From: Nocardioidaceae bacterium
Lineage (GTDB): Bacteria; Actinomycetota; Actinomycetes; Propionibacteriales; Nocardioidaceae
Length of the DNA: 64,000 nucleotides
Direction: 5' to 3'
NCBI GenBank assembly: GCA_017744365.1
Contig: JAGIBL010000002.1
Coordinates: 930,001 to 994,000, forward strand
Both the position numbers and the translations under genes were made by a program. Positions 60,745-64,000 of this stretch are shown piece after piece. Position 1 is the first letter of the stretch; each line of letters begins with the position of its first letter. Below the pieces are notes generated by a model. It did no database searches, had not been told where the DNA came from, and saw only the letters and a program-made list of their open reading frames with translations.

Positions 60745-62025
60745 GTGGAGTGGCGGAGCGTGGTGGCGGACACGACGCCGCTCCGCAACCCGCACTTCCG
60801 CCGGCTCTGGTCGGCCAACATCATCACCGTCATCGGCGCGCAGCTGACCGTGGTCGCCGTACCGGCCCAGATCTACGCGATCACCGGCTCCTCGGCGTAC
60901 GTCGGGCTCACGGGCCTGTTCGGTCTGGTGCCGCTGGTCGTCTTCGGGCTCTGGGGCGGCGCGCTCGCCGACGTGATGGACCGCCGCACGCTGCTGGTCG
61001 TCACCACGGTCGGCCTGATCGTCACCAGCATCGGGTTCTGGCTGCAGGCCGCGCTCGGCCTGGGCAGCGTCTGGCTGCTGCTCGGCCTGTTCGCGGTGCA
61101 GCAGGCGTTCTTCGCGGTCAACCAGCCCACGCGCAGCGCAGTGCTGCCCAAGCTGCTGCCGCCCGAGCAGCTGCCGGCCGCGAACTCGCTCAACATGACG
61201 GTGATGCAGGCCGGTGGCATCGCCGGTCCGCTGGTCGGCGGGGCGCTGATCCCGATCACCGGGTTCTCCTGGCTGTACCTGATCGACTCGGTCACGCTGC
61301 TGGCCACGCTGAGCGCGGTGGTGCGGCTGCCGCGGCTGCCCGTCGAGGGGGCGACCGGCGTGGCCGGGCTGCGCTCGGTCATCGACGGGCTCGCCTACCT
61401 GCGCGGGCACCCGGTGCTGCTGATGTCGTTCGTGGTCGACCTGATCGCGATGATCTTCGGGATGCCGCGCGCGCTGTTCCCCGAGATCGCGCACGTCGAC
61501 TTCGGCGGGCCCTCCGGCGGTGGCATCGCCTTCGCGCTGCTGTTCGCGGCGATCCCCGCCGGCGCCGTGCTCGGCGGGGTCTTCTCCGGCTGGGTCTCGC
61601 GGGTCCAGCGGCAGGGCCTCGCGGTCGTCGTGGCCATCGTCGTGTGGGGTCTGGCGATCACCGGGTTCGGTCTCGCGGTCGGGCTGGCCGGCCAGGGGCG
61701 CACCGTGTTCCTCGCGATCGCGGTCTTCATGCTGATGCTCGGCGGCGCCGCGGACATGGCCTCGGCCGCCTTCCGGACGAGCATGCTGCAGGCCTCCGCC
61801 GCCGACGCCGTCCGGGGCCGGCTGCAGGGCGTCTTCATCGTCGTCGTCGCGGGCGGCCCCCGGATCGCCGACGTGGCGCACGGCAGCGCCGCCGCCCTCG
61901 CCGGCACCGCCGCGACCGCCGCCGGGGGCGGGATCCTCGTGGTCGTGCTCGTGGTGGTCGCGGCGCTCACGGTGCCGGTGTTCGTGCGCTACCGGCTCGC
62001 GTCGGATTCCCAAGGGAACATGTGA
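60745..62025 (+). CDS. MFS transporter
   Basis: A 426-residue major facilitator with 12 predicted membrane segments. The first loop block ALADVMDRRTLLVVTT and the NQPTRSAVLPKLLPPEQLPAANSL stretch are typical of the EntS/siderophore-exporter-like group. It probably exports a small molecule with protons; the substrate is unknown. Start at GTG 60745, or GTG 60763 which has GGAG 4-7 bp upstream; the N-terminus PLRNPHFRRLW follows either. It is divergent from the PBP gene (59-bp gap). The stop codon overlaps the first base pairs of the hairpin at 62024-62071. Confidence 0.85.
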   Translation: MEWRSVVADTTPLRNPHFRRLWSANIITVIGAQLTVVAVPAQIYAITGSSAYVGLTGLFGLVPLVVFGLWGGALADVMDRRTLLVVTTVGLIVTSIGFWLQAALGLGSVWLLLGLFAVQQAFFAVNQPTRSAVLPKLLPPEQLPAANSLNMTVMQAGGIAGPLVGGALIPITGFSWLYLIDSVTLLATLSAVVRLPRLPVEGATGVAGLRSVIDGLAYLRGHPVLLMSFVVDLIAMIFGMPRALFPEIAHVDFGGPSGGGIAFALLFAAIPAGAVLGGVFSGWVSRVQRQGLAVVVAIVVWGLAITGFGLAVGLAGQGRTVFLAIAVFMLMLGGAADMASAAFRTSMLQASAADAVRGRLQGVFIVVVAGGPRIADVAHGSAAALAGTAATAAGGGILVVVLVVVAALTVPVFVRYRLASDSQGNM

Positions 62026-62071
62026 AACTGGCGCTTCCGCTCCGATGCATCGGATCGGAAGCGCCAGTTTC
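62024..62071. terminator. Bidirectional terminator-like hairpin with an inner palindrome
   Basis: Sixteen-base arms GAAACTGGCGCTTCCG (62024-62039) and CGGAAGCGCCAGTTTC (62056-62071) are exact complements; the 16-base loop itself contains CCGATGCATCGG. It includes the last two bases of the MFS stop codon and lies 11 bp before the stop of the convergent acylase gene. Confidence 0.8.
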
Positions 62072-62082
62072 GACGGTTTGGT

Positions 62083-64000
62083 CTACCCCGTCACCGTCAC
62101 CGAGCTGATCTGCTGGCCCGCGATCTGGGCCGGGGTGAACGGGAACGAGACCCACTGCTTGGCACCGAACAGCGCCGTCTGGTCCGAGGACCAGGGCGAG
62201 GTCGGGTCGTCGGACTGGCCGTAGGTCAGGATCGTCCTCGCGTCCACGCCGGTGTCGGTGAAGGCGATCGCCTGGATGTGCGAGGACCCGTAGGTGACCG
62301 GGCGGAAGAAGCCGCCGTTGGCGACCACGCCCTTGGTGGCCAGCGCGTTGGCGTTGCCGGCCTGGTCGCCCAGACCGCCGCCGAGGGGAATGGCCGGGGC
62401 GCCCCGGTCGCCGGAGACCTGCAGCGAGCCCCAGGTCGCGTCCATCGGGACGCCCTGCGAGCGCAGGAACGCGATGGCGTCGCGCATCGCGGCGACGACG
62501 TGCTTGTTGTCCTCGTCGATGTTGCGCGGCGTGTTCACCGGGTCGTTGCGGTCGAACCCGACCTCCCAGTACTTGCCCTGGCCGAGCAGCCCCTTCTTCG
62601 GCAGCCGCTTCACGAACTCCTCGAAGATGTGGTTGCCGACGCTGTCCACGTTGGAGTGCTTGTCCCAGGCGGCCAGCACCGGGCAGGCGTCGCCGCCGTC
62701 GGCGTTCTGGCAGATCTTCACCAGGTCGCCGTTCTCGCTCATCACCTCGGCGCCCAGCACCCGGTTCTGGTGCTCGAACCCGGCCAGCTGGTCAGGACTG
62801 ATCTTCCCCTGGGCGAGCGCGTCCATCACGTACCGGTCGACCATCCGGGTCCGCAGCGTGCGCACGCAGTTCTCGCAGCCGATGATCCGGTCGTAGCCCT
62901 CGAGCTCCTGGGCCGGGTTGGGCAGCCAGTAGGAGTCGTTCGCGTTCATCACCCAGTCGCGCCGGAAGGTGGCCGGCAGGTTCGCCGTGCCGAAGATGCC
63001 GGGTCGCTGGGCGTCGGCATCGGTGCCCCACTTGCAGAGGTTGTCGGCGAAGGTGCCGTCGAGCCCGGGCAGGCCGGCCAGCAAGTTCGTGACCCGGCCG
63101 ATCGGCGTCATGCACAGGCCGGCCAGCTTGTCGGAGACGTTCGGGACCACCGAGTGGTCGGCGTACAGGACCTCCCCGGTCCGGTCGGCCGCGGTGGTGT
63201 TCACCCACGGCATCCCGCCGCCGGCGTCCTGGCGCGCGAGCAGGTCGTGCACGTTGGTCGCCTTGCCCATGTTGAGGAAGGTGTCGATGGTGCGCAGCTG
63301 CTCGCCGTTGGCGTCACGGATCGCGAAGAAGCTGAGCGGCGTCCAGCCCATCAGCGTGGACGGGTCGTCGATGACGTAGCCCTGCGGGGTCCGGTACATG
63401 TCCTCGGTGACGGTGCCGAGTGTGCCGTCGGTCTTCTTCACGGTGACCTCGACGACCCGCTTCTCCACCTTCTTGAGCAGGCCGTTGGAGGACAGGTAGA
63501 GGAACGGTGAGAGCACGGTGCGGTACTCGTACGGCGTGAAGCGGTACGCCGTGGAGACGGTGTGGCTCCAGGCGACGTTCTTGTTCCAGCCGATGTTCAC
63601 CACCGGGGACCCGATCAGGCTGGCACCGGCGACGTCGTACTGACCCGGGATCGTCAGCTGCTGCTGGGTGAACCGGTAGCGGCCGTTCCACGGGAAGTGC
63701 GGGTTGCCGAGCAGCATGCCGCGACCGGTGGTGCTGTCGTCGCCGCCGATGGCGGTCGCGTTCGAGCCGAACTCGGAGTCGCCGGTCAGCCGCGCGGTCA
63801 GCTCCTCGGAGGTGGGCAGCTCCGGCGGCACGATCCCGAAGGTGGCCAGGCTGGGCAGCCCGGGGTCCTTCAGCGACGGCGGCGTCGCCCCGACGATCTG
63901 CTGGAGGAAGTGGCCGGTGGACCCGATGATGTTGGCCAGGTAGACGCCGTACCAGACGTCCATCGGGGTCGCGTTCGGCTGGATCCACGCCGCGTTCCTG
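62083..64000 (-). CDS. Penicillin acylase family protein (aculeacin A/AHL-acylase-like), 5' end beyond window
   Basis: The visible 639 codons are the C-terminal part of an Ntn-hydrolase; the gene continues past the right edge, where RNAAWIQPNATPMDVWYGV is in frame, so the ATG at 63963 is not the start. The autoproteolytic site is EFGSNATAIGG, with the catalytic Ser codon at 63763-63765 becoming the beta-subunit N-terminus. The following LLGNPHFPWNGRYRFTQ, LTIPGQYDVAGASLIG and WSHTVS blocks are those of PvdQ/aculeacin A acylase-type members. These enzymes deacylate long-chain amides such as acyl-homoserine lactones or lipopeptides. Exported, probably periplasmic or extracellular. The stop is followed by the hairpin at 62024-62071. 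Confidence 0.9.
   Translation of the reverse strand, partial: RNAAWIQPNATPMDVWYGVYLANIIGSTGHFLQQIVGATPPSLKDPGLPSLATFGIVPPELPTSEELTARLTGDSEFGSNATAIGGDDSTTGRGMLLGNPHFPWNGRYRFTQQQLTIPGQYDVAGASLIGSPVVNIGWNKNVAWSHTVSTAYRFTPYEYRTVLSPFLYLSSNGLLKKVEKRVVEVTVKKTDGTLGTVTEDMYRTPQGYVIDDPSTLMGWTPLSFFAIRDANGEQLRTIDTFLNMGKATNVHDLLARQDAGGGMPWVNTTAADRTGEVLYADHSVVPNVSDKLAGLCMTPIGRVTNLLAGLPGLDGTFADNLCKWGTDADAQRPGIFGTANLPATFRRDWVMNANDSYWLPNPAQELEGYDRIIGCENCVRTLRTRMVDRYVMDALAQGKISPDQLAGFEHQNRVLGAEVMSENGDLVKICQNADGGDACPVLAAWDKHSNVDSVGNHIFEEFVKRLPKKGLLGQGKYWEVGFDRNDPVNTPRNIDEDNKHVVAAMRDAIAFLRSQGVPMDATWGSLQVSGDRGAPAIPLGGGLGDQAGNANALATKGVVANGGFFRPVTYGSSHIQAIAFTDTGVDARTILTYGQSDDPTSPWSSDQTALFGAKQWVSFPFTPAQIAGQQISSVTVTG

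Overview
The window is about 70% G+C, densely coded, with frequent GTG starts and many 4-bp ATGA/GTGA stop-start overlaps. Together with the gene families present (PH-domain pair, DUF4012, DUF5701, PucR regulator, DesA3-type desaturase with its ferredoxin reductase, Rv2249c-Rv2251-like glycerol-phosphate locus) this points to a high-GC actinobacterium, most likely Nocardioides or a relative. The genus is an inference from gene content. No rRNA, tRNA, CRISPR array, integrase or intact insertion sequence was seen, and there is no gene-free stretch longer than about 300 bases.

Layout. 1-1.6 kb: PH-domain membrane proteins. 1.6-6.1 kb: a tightly overlapped five-gene operon (acyl-CoA dehydrogenase, SDR, APH-like kinase, histidine phosphatase, SDR) resembling the 4-hydroxyacyl-CoA kinase/dehydrogenase route of LvaA/LvaC and ACAD10/11. 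6.1-9.2 kb: cell-surface proteins (DUF4012, a sortase substrate, a lipoprotein). 9.4-11.6 kb: ABC exporter. 11.7-15.2 kb: beta-oxidation pair FadJ-FadA. 15.4-21.7 kb: M15-like peptidase, MarR/hydrolase pair, stearoyl-CoA desaturase system with a PucR regulator, DUF5701 protein. 21.7-26.4 kb: alpha-methylacyl-CoA racemase, DUF4190 protein, PadR plus 2,4-dienoyl-CoA reductase. 26.5-31.3 kb: CDF metal exporter and a four-gene coupled operon with a degenerate ABC ATPase and a YhgE/Pip protein. 31.3-36.2 kb: glycosyltransferase, then a TetR-controlled FAD oxidase/GlpD locus. 36.3-41.98 kb: two-component system, nickel transporter behind a Nur-box-like palindrome, MpaB-type oxygenase, secreted phosphoesterase. 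42.0-58.6 kb: accessory surface region with a 1672-residue secreted Rhs protein and its putative immunity gene, and a 3535-residue RTX-repeat protein. 58.8-64 kb: MecA_N-type penicillin-binding lipoprotein, MFS transporter, and the C-terminal part of a penicillin/AHL-acylase family enzyme.

Themes. Acyl-CoA metabolism dominates the first 26 kb, and two of its promoters (thiolase and racemase) share a TGACAG-N5-CTGTCA inverted repeat, suggesting one lipid regulon. Several divergent or autoregulated promoters carry near-perfect palindromes (MarR, PadR, TetR, Nur-like). Two copies of a nested-palindrome intergenic element, built from 22-bp units, abut or overlap the stop codons of three genes and look like a REP/BIME-type family doubling as bidirectional terminators.
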